NCBI GenBank assembly: GCA_021228405.1 | Contig: JAJQRF010000007.1 | Span: forward strand, 186,794 to 250,793 | Length of the DNA stretch: 64,000 bases | Origin: Pyrinomonadaceae bacterium | Lineage (GTDB): Bacteria; Acidobacteriota; Blastocatellia; Pyrinomonadales; Pyrinomonadaceae | Reading direction: 5' to 3' | Translations under genes and position numbers: made by a program | Shown here: positions 16,241-26,452 of the stretch, piece after piece | How the letters are laid out: each line of letters starts with the position of its first letter | How positions within the stretch are numbered: position 1 is the stretch's first letter | Notes under the pieces: generated by a model | What the model was told of the DNA's origin: nothing | Databases searched by the model: none | What the model saw: only the letters and a program-made list of their open reading frames with translations

Positions 16241-19200
16241 ATGGAACTCAAAAATCACGAAGAGATTTTTATCGGCTCATATGCGCGCTTACGCGGTTGG
16301 GCAATTCAAATTGCTCAAAAAGATCAGGAATTGGCGGAAGATTTGCTTCACGACGCGTTTATTCAATTTACGCGTGCACAACCCGATCTGAACAACATCG
16401 GCAACACCGACGCTTATTTATACGGCGTGATTAAAAATCTTCATCTTTCGCATTTGCGCAAAAAAGTGCGCCGCGATAAATACGCGCCGACGATCATCGA
16501 CTTTGAAACCTTGCGGCTCGGTTTGCGAAACGCGCAGATGCTCGACAATTTTCAAACGCAGGAAGAATTGAAAAGAATTTGCTATTTCCTCTGTTTGCGA
16601 AAGGAAAGCTCAAAATCGGCAAGCGTGATGATCCTCCGATTTTTTCACGGTTATTTTCCGAGCGAGATCGCCGAAGTGATGCGGGCAACGCCGCAAGTCG
16701 TCAAAGTGCGGCTCAACTCGGCGCGCAACGAAGCCAAAACCGTGATCGAAAACAACGATCTGATCGAGGCGATCGAGAAAAAGCTTCCCCCCGAAATCAT
16801 CGTGAAAAACGAATTTCGCAGCAGTGCCGATCTCACCCGCGCACTTGCCGGAATGATCTTCAGTTCTACCTACGGGAGCTGTTTGAGCAGTGAAGAATTA
16901 AAAACGCTTTATTCCTCCGGAACGAAGGAAGCAATCGACACGAAAACGCTGGCGCATCTTGTCAGTTGTCGAAAATGTATTGATAACGTCAACGAATTAT
17001 TGGGTCTTTTACCTCTGTCCGAAAGATATTCGATTGATTTTATCGGGAAAGATGACGGCGGTTCGGGGAATCGCCCGGGAAATGGTGGCAGTATGAATGG
17101 AAATTTTGACGAAAAGGTTCTCCCGATTTGGCGGTGCAGTTCGCGGGAGATTTTTGAACACCAACCGCGCCAATTAATCGTTTCGGTCAACGGCGATAAT
17201 GAAAAATCGCAAACCATCGAAAGCCGCCTGACATCGATCAAACTCAGCATAAAACTCGCGGAATCGCCGCAGTTTATCGAAATTTTCAGCGAACAAATGG
17301 TTCGTTTCGCAACCTTTTATTTAGCCGACCTCGAAAATCTCGAAAGTCAAAAATTCTCCTGCGATTTCAGCGACGACCGAAAAATCTCGCTTAAGCTGAC
17401 CAAGGACACTTCCGAACTTCTGATCGAAACGATCTACGAAGACCCGAATTTTTCAACCCAAACGGAAACCATCAGCGAAGACAAAACTTTTGAAGAATTT
17501 CTCAACGAACTCAAACCCGAAACCGTCGAAAACGAAATCTTCGGCGGACTTCTGGAAAGCAAAACGAAACGAAACGATTCGTTTACCGCGAAACTCAAGA
17601 ATTCGTTTTTCCCGTCGTTCGCAGGTTTTAAAACCGCGTTTGCGGGCGGTTCGATCGCCGTTTTGCTCATCGCGGCGATCTTTTTCACACGAATGTTCGT
17701 GCTCGTGCCGACCATTTCCGCGACGGAAATAATCGAAAAAACCGCCGCCGCCGAACAATCGAACGAAAACGACACGGAAAGAATCATCCGCCGCACGTTC
17801 AATTTTGAAGAAAAGAACGCGAACGGCGAAGTCGTCAAAAAACGCAGGATCGAATTTTTCAGCGATGCCGTCAGAAAAATCTCCGTCCGCCGTTTGTTCG
17901 ACGAAAACGGCAAACTCATCGCCGGAGAATGGCGCAGAAAAGACGGCGTAAGCACGACTTACACGACCGGAAAAGTTTCCGAACTGCGGCTTTACAAAAC
18001 CGAAAACGAACTGCTTAACGGAAATCTGGAAAACATCTGGCAGCTTTCGGTGTCGGCAAAAGGTTTTGAATCGCTCGTCGGTTCGCCCGAAAACGTGACG
18101 GTCGAAGAATCGAACAGCGAATATCAAATAAATTTCGCGCCAAAAACGGAAAATCTCATCACGAAAGCCGTTCTGCACATCAACCGCGATCTGCGAACCG
18201 ATAAATTGATCCTGGTCGTCAACCAGAACAATTCCGCCCGCGAGTTTTCGTTTACCGAAACCGTTTTTGAACAGAAACCGCGCGCAACCGTCGAAAATTC
18301 GGCTTTTGAGCCGAATGCGGAATTTGTCAGAAACGCAAAAACCGTCGGAAAAACGATCGCGCCGAACGAAAAAGTCGAAACGAACGAAGCCGTGCCTGAA
18401 GAAGGCACAGTGAAAGAAAATGCGCCGAACGCGGCAACATTACCGAACGCCGCAACTTCGGAGCTGGAAGTAAAAGTTTTACAGCTTCTCAACAATGTCA
18501 ACGCGCTTTCGGGCGATCAGATCAACATTACAAAAACCGCCGACGGAAAAATTCAGATCAAAGGAATCGTCGATGCCAAAAACCGCAAGGACGAAATTAT
18601 CAATGCTTTGTCCGAAGTGCGCGGAAATCCGGCGGTTTCGATAAATCTTCAAACCGCCGAGGAAGCCGCCAAAAACAAACCGTCGAAAACGAACGGCGGG
18701 ACGCTCGAAAGTATTTCCGTCGAATCGAAAAATTCGATTCCGGCGGGCGAGATTCTGCGAAATTATTACTCGGCGCAAGGTTTGTCGGGCGAGCGGATCG
18801 AAGCGGAAATCCGCCGTTATTCGTCGAACGCGCTTTCAAAATCTTCGCAAGTCCGCCGTTCCGCACTGCAAATGAAGCAGATCGCCGAACGTTTTTCGAC
18901 TTCCGAACTCGAAAAAATGGATGAAGCGACACGCAACAACTGGCGCAAACTGATTAAACAAAACGCCGCGAATCTGGCACAAAGTTCCGAAAGTTTGCGC
19001 GGCGATCTGCGAAACGGTTTGAATGTCGAAGCAGGAAGCGGCGGCGGAAGCGTCAACGCGGCAAGCGATGCCGACCTGATCCGCGCCGCAAAAAGACTTT
19101 TCGAGCTTTCGATGGCGATCGACGGCGACGTTCGCGCTTCGTTCAGCAATTCAGGCGGAAGCCGCGGAAGTATTCCCGTGAAATCGGGCAGATTTTCGAG

Positions 19201-19243
19201 CAATCTTTCGGAAATTATCGGTCTGGCGCGACAGATCAGATAG
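16241..19243 (+). CDS. ECF sigma factor fused to an anti-sigma-like zinc motif, a membrane segment and an extracytoplasmic domain
   Basis: 1000 residues. Residues 1-165 are a sigma-70 family ECF factor: region 2 with ELAEDLLHDAFIQFTR and DAYLYGVIKNLHLSHLRKK, region 4 with FFHGYFPSEIAEVMRATPQVVKVRL. At about 238-246, HLVSCRKC fits the H-x3-C-x2-C zinc motif of anti-sigma factors. A hydrophobic segment at about 467-490 is a likely single membrane span. The remaining 500 residues would be outside: a beta-rich part, a Pro/Asn-rich linker, a BON-like segment at about 740-805, and a Gly/Ser-rich helical end. This is a one-protein sigma/anti-sigma/sensor arrangement. Release by proteolysis is the obvious model but is inferred. 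A TonB-dependent receptor gene follows at 148 bp. Confidence 0.85.
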   Translation: MELKNHEEIFIGSYARLRGWAIQIAQKDQELAEDLLHDAFIQFTRAQPDLNNIGNTDAYLYGVIKNLHLSHLRKKVRRDKYAPTIIDFETLRLGLRNAQMLDNFQTQEELKRICYFLCLRKESSKSASVMILRFFHGYFPSEIAEVMRATPQVVKVRLNSARNEAKTVIENNDLIEAIEKKLPPEIIVKNEFRSSADLTRALAGMIFSSTYGSCLSSEELKTLYSSGTKEAIDTKTLAHLVSCRKCIDNVNELLGLLPLSERYSIDFIGKDDGGSGNRPGNGGSMNGNFDEKVLPIWRCSSREIFEHQPRQLIVSVNGDNEKSQTIESRLTSIKLSIKLAESPQFIEIFSEQMVRFATFYLADLENLESQKFSCDFSDDRKISLKLTKDTSELLIETIYEDPNFSTQTETISEDKTFEEFLNELKPETVENEIFGGLLESKTKRNDSFTAKLKNSFFPSFAGFKTAFAGGSIAVLLIAAIFFTRMFVLVPTISATEIIEKTAAAEQSNENDTERIIRRTFNFEEKNANGEVVKKRRIEFFSDAVRKISVRRLFDENGKLIAGEWRRKDGVSTTYTTGKVSELRLYKTENELLNGNLENIWQLSVSAKGFESLVGSPENVTVEESNSEYQINFAPKTENLITKAVLHINRDLRTDKLILVVNQNNSAREFSFTETVFEQKPRATVENSAFEPNAEFVRNAKTVGKTIAPNEKVETNEAVPEEGTVKENAPNAATLPNAATSELEVKVLQLLNNVNALSGDQINITKTADGKIQIKGIVDAKNRKDEIINALSEVRGNPAVSINLQTAEEAAKNKPSKTNGGTLESISVESKNSIPAGEILRNYYSAQGLSGERIEAEIRRYSSNALSKSSQVRRSALQMKQIAERFSTSELEKMDEATRNNWRKLIKQNAANLAQSSESLRGDLRNGLNVEAGSGGGSVNAASDADLIRAAKRLFELSMAIDGDVRASFSNSGGSRGSIPVKSGRFSSNLSEIIGLARQIR

Positions 19244-19264
19244 TTACGGAAAGCGCAATTTTAG

Positions 19265-19314
19265 GAAATTCAGGGGAAAAGCGGTTTGATTTACAAAACT
19301 TTACCCTGAATTTC
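19265..19314. other. Hairpin between the sigma-fusion and receptor genes
   Basis: An 11-bp perfect inverted repeat GAAATTCAGGG / CCCTGAATTTC separated by 28 nt, without a clean T run. It may be a weak terminator or mRNA-stabilising stem in the 148-bp gap. Confidence 0.45.
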
Positions 19315-19391
19315 TCAAAAATTTGTCAGAAATTGCAGTTTTTCATTGCTCATTTCATCAATAAAAACTAAAATCCGATAATAAAAATTTA

Positions 19392-22300
19392 ATGTTGTCG
19401 GTCAAATCTTTCATAAAACTCGTATCTCTCGCGGCGTTGCTGGTAATTTCGGCAAACCAATCGTTATTTGCTCAAAATTCGACGCAGATCAGCGGAATCG
19501 TCGTTGACCAGAACGGCGACGTGATCCCGGCGGTCGAAATCACGATCCTGAACAACAGCGGAACGCTGGAAAGAAAGGTCGTGAGTGATGCCGAGGGATT
19601 TTTCACGTTTCCCTTTCTGCCCGCCGACGAATATTCGCTGAAGATCACCAAAGACGGTTTCGACCCCGCCGAAGTGCAGAATTTATTGCTTTCCGAAGAA
19701 AATTCGCGGCAGTTTAAGATCGAATTAAAGATCAATTCGCTTTCCGAAGTCATCAAAGTCGAAGATGAAGCGGTCAAAGTCGATGAAAAAATCTCGAATT
19801 CGACGAATTTCGACCGAACGGCAATCGAGAGATTTCCCGTCAATGGTCGCAATCATCAATCGTTGATAAATCTCGTTCCAGGCGTTGTTTTTACGCCGGT
19901 CGACAATAAAAATCTCGGTCAGTTCAGCTCGAACGGACAACGTACGAACGCCAATTATTTTTCGGTTGACGGTGTTTCGGCAAATTTCGGCACGACAAAT
20001 TACGATTTTCTCGGGCAAACCGGAAGCGGTTCGATTCCGGCGCGCAACATTCAAGGCGGACTCGACAATCTCGTTTCAACCGCAAGCTTACAGGAAGTTA
20101 CGATAAACACGCTCGATTTTTCGCCGTCGGGCGGAAAAATGCCCGGCGCAAATATTTCGTTCGTGACCAGATCGGGAACGGATAATTTCTCGTTTTCGGC
20201 TTTTGAAAATTTCCGCAACGGCGTTTTCAATGCCAAAGATTATTTCGACCTCGAAAAACCGCCGCACGTTTTCAATAATTTCGGCGGCTCGTTCGGCGGA
20301 CCGCTGTTCTTTACGAATAATAAGGATTCAAAAAACAAAGCCTTCTTTTTTCTGGCGTTTGAAGGAAAAAGTTTCACGTTGCCGCAACCGACCATCCTGA
20401 AGGAAGTTCCGTCGCTCGATGTCCGCCAAAATCCCGAAAACCGTGTTGCCGAAGCGATTTATAACGCGTTTCCGCTGCCGAATGTAGAAAAGGAAAAAGA
20501 CAGTCAAGCCACGCTGATTCCGCAAGCGGTTTCGGTCAGCGATAACGTTTTGAATACGTTTTTCCCGAAAACCGAATTGTTCCGGGCGACTTATTCCGAC
20601 CCGAACAGTTCGGAAACTTACAGTTTACGGCTCGATCAGATCATCAATTCAAAGTTTTCATTTTTCGCCAGATTCAACTATTCGCCGTCGTTTTCGGAAA
20701 ACCGAAATCCGGCGAATCTTTCGTCTTTCATTACCGGGAGGCAGATCACGCGCACCCTCACGTTCGGTGCGACACAGGCTTTTTCAAGCAATTTCGTCAA
20801 CGATTTCAGGTTTAATATCAGCACTCAAAAAGCCTCGACAAAACACGAATTCGACGGGCTTTACGGAGGGATTTTACCCGATAGATCAATCTTTATTCCG
20901 AACGCTTTCAAGGAAAACGATACACATCTGCGCTTTTCCTTGAACGGTTTTTCCGATTCGCTGAATTTTATTTACGGAAACTTTGCCGAAAACGAAATGC
21001 GCCAACTGAATTTTTCCGATAATCTGGCTTATTCCTTTTCAGATCACGAAGTAAAACTGGGTTTCGATTTTCGCCGTCTTTCACCGAAATTGCGCGTTTC
21101 GGGTTACGGGATAAACTACGATTTCAATTCGGCGGATGCCGTTTCGTTCGGCATTGCCGACCGCGTTTCCTTCTATAAAAATCCGCGTGTCGATACAAGG
21201 GTTTTGTCCGTTTCTTCGTATATTCAGGACAATTGGAAAGTAAATCGACGGCTGAATCTGGTTTACGGCGTGCGCTGGGAAATAAATCCCGCGCCTTCAA
21301 CCGCCGAAAAAGATGCGCTTTTCACTCTCGAAACCGCACCCGACCTGAGCCGCGCCGACCAGACAAGGTTACAGCTTGCGGCATCGGGAACACCTTATTA
21401 TCAAACGAATTTCCGCAATTTTGCGCCGCGTTTCGGGGCGGCATACGAGGTTTTCGAGAAGAACGGTAAGAGTTTGGTCTTACGCGGCGGCATCGGAACT
21501 TTTTACGATCTCGGGCAATCGCAGTTTAACGAAATCGCTTCGCCTTACGAACATTCAAATTTTCTTGCGGAAAATCTGATTTTGCCGATCAACAATTTCC
21601 CACTCAGTTTTCTAACAAACGAAGCCGATCCGAATCGGCGTTTAGCGGTAGTTTCCGCCACGCCCGATTATCAATCGCCCCGCACTTATTTCTGGAGCAC
21701 GACCGCGCAGTTAAAACTCGGAAAAGAGATTTTTTCAGCCTCATATGTCGGCGGCGCAGGACGCAATCTGCAACGAACGCTGACGCTCAATCTAAGTGAA
21801 CAGAACGGCATTTCAAACGTATATTTCAGCAATAAATTTTCAAAAATAATTTATATCGACAATGCCTATTCGTCCGATTATCACGCTTTTCAGTTTCAAT
21901 ATTCGAGAAGTTTGGCGCAGGGCTTGAACGCTTTTGCAAACTATAGTTGGGCACATTCGATCGACAATAATTCTTCGGACAGCAATCTTTCCGTACCTTT
22001 CAATTACGCCGTTTCAAACGACCGCGGAAGCTCGGATTTCGACGTTCGGCATACTTTAAATATCGGATTTTCCTATGATGTTCCGCGTCTGAAAGCGAAT
22101 AATTTCGTCGGCAAGTTAATGAATGACTGGACTCTCGGCGGAATGTTCTTTGCGCGAACGGGCTTGCCTTTCGATGTAAAAACCACCGAGTTCGACGCGC
22201 TGACAAACAGCTACATAACCCGCCGCGCCAATGTCAAAAGCGGTGTGCCTTTAACCATTAAAACGGCGGAAAGTCCGACGGGAATCAAATTGAATGCGGA

Positions 22301-22658
22301 TGCTTTTTACAAACCGCTGAATCAATCCGCGCAAGGAAATCTCGGCAGAAACGCCTTTACGGGACCTGCGGTTTGGCAGTTTGATTCGTCGCTCGGCAGA
22401 AAATTTAATCTGACCGAAAAGCTCAAATTGAATCTACGCGTCGAAGTTTACAACGTCTTTAATCGTCCGAATTTCAGCAATCCTTACGCGCAGATTTCAT
22501 ATCAGGGAAAAGACCGAATCGTTCCCGAAAATTTCGGGATTCCGACCCGAACGATGGCTCGCGGCTATGCCGGAGCGGAACCGACGGGCGGAGTTTCGCC
22601 GATCTTTCAGCTTGGCGGCGCACGGCAGATTCAATTCAACGCCCAACTCAAATTTTAA
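19392..22658 (+). CDS. TonB-dependent receptor with N-terminal carboxypeptidase-regulatory domain
   Basis: 1088 residues. A signal peptide to about residue 28 (ends SLFAQ) is followed by a CarboxypepD_reg/Cna-B-like beta domain to about 115 (GIVVDQNGDVIPAVEITI), a plug domain (NGRNHQSLINLVPG), and a long outer-membrane beta-barrel ending in phenylalanine (FNAQLKF), the signal for barrel assembly. This Oar-like architecture is abundant in Acidobacteriota and takes up large substrates, often peptides or glycans. No TonB box is obvious. It follows the membrane-tethered sigma factor at 148 bp, which suggests a regulatory pair similar in logic to FecIRA. The stop lies 2 nt from the end of the convergent ntrY gene. 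Confidence 0.9.
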   Translation: MLSVKSFIKLVSLAALLVISANQSLFAQNSTQISGIVVDQNGDVIPAVEITILNNSGTLERKVVSDAEGFFTFPFLPADEYSLKITKDGFDPAEVQNLLLSEENSRQFKIELKINSLSEVIKVEDEAVKVDEKISNSTNFDRTAIERFPVNGRNHQSLINLVPGVVFTPVDNKNLGQFSSNGQRTNANYFSVDGVSANFGTTNYDFLGQTGSGSIPARNIQGGLDNLVSTASLQEVTINTLDFSPSGGKMPGANISFVTRSGTDNFSFSAFENFRNGVFNAKDYFDLEKPPHVFNNFGGSFGGPLFFTNNKDSKNKAFFFLAFEGKSFTLPQPTILKEVPSLDVRQNPENRVAEAIYNAFPLPNVEKEKDSQATLIPQAVSVSDNVLNTFFPKTELFRATYSDPNSSETYSLRLDQIINSKFSFFARFNYSPSFSENRNPANLSSFITGRQITRTLTFGATQAFSSNFVNDFRFNISTQKASTKHEFDGLYGGILPDRSIFIPNAFKENDTHLRFSLNGFSDSLNFIYGNFAENEMRQLNFSDNLAYSFSDHEVKLGFDFRRLSPKLRVSGYGINYDFNSADAVSFGIADRVSFYKNPRVDTRVLSVSSYIQDNWKVNRRLNLVYGVRWEINPAPSTAEKDALFTLETAPDLSRADQTRLQLAASGTPYYQTNFRNFAPRFGAAYEVFEKNGKSLVLRGGIGTFYDLGQSQFNEIASPYEHSNFLAENLILPINNFPLSFLTNEADPNRRLAVVSATPDYQSPRTYFWSTTAQLKLGKEIFSASYVGGAGRNLQRTLTLNLSEQNGISNVYFSNKFSKIIYIDNAYSSDYHAFQFQYSRSLAQGLNAFANYSWAHSIDNNSSDSNLSVPFNYAVSNDRGSSDFDVRHTLNIGFSYDVPRLKANNFVGKLMNDWTLGGMFFARTGLPFDVKTTEFDALTNSYITRRANVKSGVPLTIKTAESPTGIKLNADAFYKPLNQSAQGNLGRNAFTGPAVWQFDSSLGRKFNLTEKLKLNLRVEVYNVFNRPNFSNPYAQISYQGKDRIVPENFGIPTRTMARGYAGAEPTGGVSPIFQLGGARQIQFNAQLKF

Positions 22659-22660
22659 CC

Positions 22661-24838
22661 TTAAATTACCACGGGAAGTTCGACGATAAATTTCGCGCCT
22701 TTCGGTGTGTTATTGACAGCTTTTATCCTTCCGTGATGGTCGGAAATGATTCTTTGCACGATCGCCAGACCCAAACCCGTTCCGCGTCCTTTGGTCGAAA
22801 AATACGGCTGAAAAAGTTTCTGAAAATCCGAAGGCGGAATGCCGTTTCCATTGTCGGAAACTTCGGCGACGATCAGATCGCGTGCCGAATCGTGAAAGGT
22901 TTTTACAAAAATTCGCTTATCTGATTGCGTTTCGCTAAAAGCCTCGACCGCATTTTCGATCAGGTTAACGAAAACACGTTTCAGTTGTTCCTCGTCAACC
23001 ATCGTATTCGGCAGATTTTCGGCTAAACTCAGTTCGATCTTCGCCTCGCGGTCTTCGTATAAAACGGCGGATTGTTCGATCAGATCGTTCAAATTTCCGC
23101 TTTCGAGCTTTGCGTTCGGAAGCCGCGCAAAACGCGAAAACTCGTCAACCATCGATTTTAACGACGAAACCTCGCGCAGGATCGTTTCCGTTCCGTCCTT
23201 GATGACTTTTTTCGTCTGTTCAAGATTCAATGAATTATCGGTCGAACCGTTGACGGACGCGCCTGAAACCTGACAGCGTTTGGCGATGCGTTCTGCCGAA
23301 AGCTGAATCGGCGTAAGCGGATTTTTGATCTCGTGCGCCATTCTCCGCGCAACTTCCTGCCAAGCCGAAGCGCGTTGCGCGGTGATAAGTTCAGATAAAT
23401 CTTCAATTACGAGCACCACGCCGCTCGTTTCGCCGAAGCTTCGCGGCAAAGCCGTCGCTGTCAGCGCAACCGGCAAAGTTATTTGATTTTCCGCGTTTCC
23501 GTCGGTAAATTCGCGTTGCAGAACGGTTTGTTCGGTCGCCTGTCCGATGCGTTTGGCGCGATTTAGAAGACGTTCGAGAATGAGCCGGTTTTCTTCATTT
23601 ACGAGTTGTGAAAGTTCAAAATCTGCAAAACTCGCGTCTTCCAACTTTAAAATCTGAATCGCGGCTTTATTGATCGTCGTCACGCGATTTTGCGCGTCAA
23701 ATGAGATTACGCCTGTCGAAAGCGACTGCAAAACGGTTTCGATGTAACGCTGGCGTTCGTTCAGTTCCGCCGAATTTTCTTCGAGTTTAGCGGACATCTG
23801 ATTGAACGAAGCGACCAGCAAAGCGAGTTCGTCTTCCGCCAGAACCTCGACGCGATGACCTAATTTTCCCTGTGCGATTTCGTCCGCGCCTTCCGCCAAA
23901 GCCTTGATCGGAACGGTCAAACCGCGTGCGATGTAAAATGCCGTCCAGCTCGAAGCGAAGATCAGCAAAAACGTCAAAACGCCGAGCGTCAAAAGCCCGA
24001 TCTGGCGAATGTCGATCTGCTTATCCTTCAAACGGTCGAATTCTCTGAGCGAATCATCGACCAGACTGCTGATATTTTCTTCGTCGAAAAGATTTGAAAC
24101 GATCAGGAGTTTTCTGCCGTCGGAGAAATCGGCAATCGCCGCATCAAAGCCTCTGCCGTCCTGCAAAGTCGGTTCGTTCCAATTTCCGCGTTTCGCCATC
24201 GCAAGAATTTGATCGAGTTCCTGTTTGCGATTTTCGTCGAAAGTGCGGTCGAAAACCGAGATCGTTGCATTATTTTTTGAAAGAATTTCGATGTGATTAA
24301 GATTTCCCGCATCGGCGATCTTTTTCAGGTCATCATTTGTAAATTCGCGGTTGTCCAAACTCATCGCGAGCATTGTCGCCGTTTCGCGAAACTTTTCCGC
24401 CTGCATCGTGATCGCTTTGTTTTGCACTTTCTGCGCTTCACGGGCGACATTTTCGGGAATCTGCGTGAACCAGCGTTCGATTGCGCGATTCATAAAAAGA
24501 TACGAAAATCCCGCCATTGCAACGATCGGCAGAATACTGACCGCGAAAAAATAAAGCCACAGCCGCGTTTTGAACTTTGCCCCGAGCGCAAGCGCACGGC
24601 GTTCGCGGGCGAGTTTGATAAGATTTCTGAGCAGGATAAAGCCGAAAATTACGAACGCGAAAAAGTTGAGCGACGAGAGCGCGTAGAGCAAAAGCGTGTC
24701 GTTTGCCGATTCGACCGACAAGGTTTTCCAGAGATTCGAGGTTTGCAGAATAATGAGAAACGTCAGCGAAAGCAGGACAAAAAGCCCGATGATCCAGGGC
24801 GAAGAACGTCGTTTCGGCGGTTTGGTCGTATTTTCCAC
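22661..24838 (-). CDS. ntrY: NtrY-type membrane sensor histidine kinase
   Basis: 725 residues. Two to three N-terminal transmembrane helices lead into an extracytoplasmic region, a further helix, a HAMP domain (RGLTVPIKALAEGADEIAQG), a PAS domain, an H box MAHEIKNPLTP with the phosphorylated His near 503, and a C-terminal ATPase domain with FSTKGRGTGLGLAIV. The PIQLSAERIAKR sequence after the H box is typical of NtrY. It should phosphorylate the NtrX-like regulator encoded at 8845-10197; the two genes are unusually far apart. It is convergent with the TonB-receptor gene with only 2 nt between stops. Confidence 0.9.
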   Translation of the reverse strand: MENTTKPPKRRSSPWIIGLFVLLSLTFLIILQTSNLWKTLSVESANDTLLLYALSSLNFFAFVIFGFILLRNLIKLARERRALALGAKFKTRLWLYFFAVSILPIVAMAGFSYLFMNRAIERWFTQIPENVAREAQKVQNKAITMQAEKFRETATMLAMSLDNREFTNDDLKKIADAGNLNHIEILSKNNATISVFDRTFDENRKQELDQILAMAKRGNWNEPTLQDGRGFDAAIADFSDGRKLLIVSNLFDEENISSLVDDSLREFDRLKDKQIDIRQIGLLTLGVLTFLLIFASSWTAFYIARGLTVPIKALAEGADEIAQGKLGHRVEVLAEDELALLVASFNQMSAKLEENSAELNERQRYIETVLQSLSTGVISFDAQNRVTTINKAAIQILKLEDASFADFELSQLVNEENRLILERLLNRAKRIGQATEQTVLQREFTDGNAENQITLPVALTATALPRSFGETSGVVLVIEDLSELITAQRASAWQEVARRMAHEIKNPLTPIQLSAERIAKRCQVSGASVNGSTDNSLNLEQTKKVIKDGTETILREVSSLKSMVDEFSRFARLPNAKLESGNLNDLIEQSAVLYEDREAKIELSLAENLPNTMVDEEQLKRVFVNLIENAVEAFSETQSDKRIFVKTFHDSARDLIVAEVSDNGNGIPPSDFQKLFQPYFSTKGRGTGLGLAIVQRIISDHHGRIKAVNNTPKGAKFIVELPVVI

Positions 24839-24918
24839 GAATGCAATTTTATCATAAATATTTTTCGCGCCCGTTTTCTTTGCTTCAAATCGCTTTTCGG
24901 CTAAACTCGAATAAATTT

Positions 24919-25860
24919 ATGGATTTCAAAGCAATCTTTTTCAACGAAAACAATCGCCTCCGCAGCGGTTTGCGGTTTCTCATCTTTTTGCTCTCTTATT
25001 TTATTTTATCGCTCGTCGCGGTCGGCGTGATCGGTGCGGTTCTGATGAGTTTGCCCGTCGGTTTTTCGGAGAAAAGCCTGGGCGGATTCGTCGTGCCTTT
25101 CCTGATCGGTTCGGTCGTAGCGATTTTTCTCGGCTGGCTTTACGGGAAGATTTTTGAAGATTTGCCGTTTCGCGCACTCGGCGCGTGGTTTACGAAAAAC
25201 TGGTTGAAAGATTTGTTTTTCGGCTTGATATTTGGCGCGTTTTCGATAGTTTTGGCGGCTTTGATCGGGTATCTTTTCGGCGGAATGACTTTCGAGAAAA
25301 ATCAGAACGCGGGATTTATGCCGCTCGCACTGACACTCGGTTCGACGCTTTTGATATTTACGTTCGGGGCGATTGCCGAAGAAGTCTTGTTCCGCGGCTA
25401 TATGCTGCAAACGCTTTCCCGCGCCAAGATTTTCCGGGTCGGGATGATTCTGACATCTTTCCTTTTCGCATCGGCGCACAACGCCAATCCGGGCGCAAAC
25501 GTTTTTACGTGGATAAATACATTTCTGGCAGGAATCTGGCTTGCAATCGCCTATTATAAAACCAGAAATTTATGGTTTCCGTTCGGTGTTCATTTTGCGT
25601 GGAACTGGGTGCAGGGCGCATTTCTGGGAATTAACGTCAGCGGTTTGAGCGAACTGGCTTCCGCTCCGCTTCTGCGTGTGACGGGAACGGGAAATTCATT
25701 CGTGAGCGGCGGCGATTACGGCGTTGAAGGCGGAATTTCCTGCACGATCGCGCTCATCGTTTCGACAGTTTTGATATATTTCTCGCCGTTTCTGAAACCG
25801 ACCGCAGAAATGCTTGCTTTGACGAGCGAAGAAATCCCGAAAAAAGAGATTTCAGCCTAA
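24919..25860 (+). CDS. CPBP-family intramembrane glutamic protease
   Basis: 313 residues from the ATG at 24919; an upstream in-frame ATG at 24841 would add 26 residues that do not look like part of the domain. About eight hydrophobic segments. The family motifs are EEVLFRGYML (diagnostic Glu-Glu and Arg), then FASAH and HFAWNW near the C-terminus. These enzymes (Abi/CAAX type) cleave within membranes or process prenylated or bacteriocin-like substrates; the substrate is unknown. The 3' end overlaps the convergent Uma2-type gene by 9 bp. Confidence 0.87.
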   Translation: MDFKAIFFNENNRLRSGLRFLIFLLSYFILSLVAVGVIGAVLMSLPVGFSEKSLGGFVVPFLIGSVVAIFLGWLYGKIFEDLPFRALGAWFTKNWLKDLFFGLIFGAFSIVLAALIGYLFGGMTFEKNQNAGFMPLALTLGSTLLIFTFGAIAEEVLFRGYMLQTLSRAKIFRVGMILTSFLFASAHNANPGANVFTWINTFLAGIWLAIAYYKTRNLWFPFGVHFAWNWVQGAFLGINVSGLSELASAPLLRVTGTGNSFVSGGDYGVEGGISCTIALIVSTVLIYFSPFLKPTAEMLALTSEEIPKKEISA

Positions 25861-26412
25861 AATATCTGCTACTTTTATCTTCAAATCGGGTAAGAATTTC
25901 GGTGAAAGCGTCTGTGTTTTATTAAATTTTCCGACGATCTTATATTTTCCGTTTTCCGCTTGCGTGTAAACTTCAACAAGCTGACGCGGCAGATTTATGA
26001 GCCAAACTTCCGCAACTTCGGCTTCCGCATATAGGCGAACTTTTACATCACGGTCGTATTTGACGGTCGAATCGGAAACTTCGATCAATAATAAAACATC
26101 TTCCGCCCTTGCCTTGCCCGAAGCGTAAAAATCTTCACGGAATTTCAAAAGCGCGACATCGGGTTCGGGTTCGGAAATGTCGCTGATGACAACCGCGTTT
26201 TGAATGCTGACAATGGCTTGCTCCGCAAGACGCGGCGCAAAAAACATATTCAGCCGATTGATACAGGCAATGTGCAAATCTCCTTGAGTCATTTTCTTGA
26301 CGATTTCTCCTTCGATGAGTTCATAATCCGAATTGCCGACAAAAACGCCGGCATCGATCATTTTGTGATACTCATTAACGGTAAAAATTTTACGTTTCGG
26401 TAAAGCTGTCAT
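25852..26412 (-). CDS. Uma2-family (DUF820) PD-(D/E)xK nuclease-like protein
   Basis: 186 residues. Typical Uma2 features are YHKMIDAGVF, YELIEGEIVKKM, the EPEPDVALLK motif with the acidic pair, LLIEVSDSTVKYDRDVK with the Glu of the nuclease-like core, and AEVWLINL. The family is very common in cyanobacteria and Acidobacteriota; DNA cleavage is predicted from fold, not shown for most members. Stand-alone gene, overlapping the convergent CPBP gene at its 3' end. Its mobility role is unclear. Confidence 0.85.
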   Translation of the reverse strand: MTALPKRKIFTVNEYHKMIDAGVFVGNSDYELIEGEIVKKMTQGDLHIACINRLNMFFAPRLAEQAIVSIQNAVVISDISEPEPDVALLKFREDFYASGKARAEDVLLLIEVSDSTVKYDRDVKVRLYAEAEVAEVWLINLPRQLVEVYTQAENGKYKIVGKFNKTQTLSPKFLPDLKIKVADILG

Positions 26413-26452
26413 AATTCAAGTTTAGCACTCGTGTCAATCTTTTTTCGTTCGC

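Noticed and set aside
17453-18178. 241-codon minus-strand frame opposite the sigma fusion
   Set aside because: Phe/Arg-rich antisense frame without RBS; the plus-strand gene is well supported.
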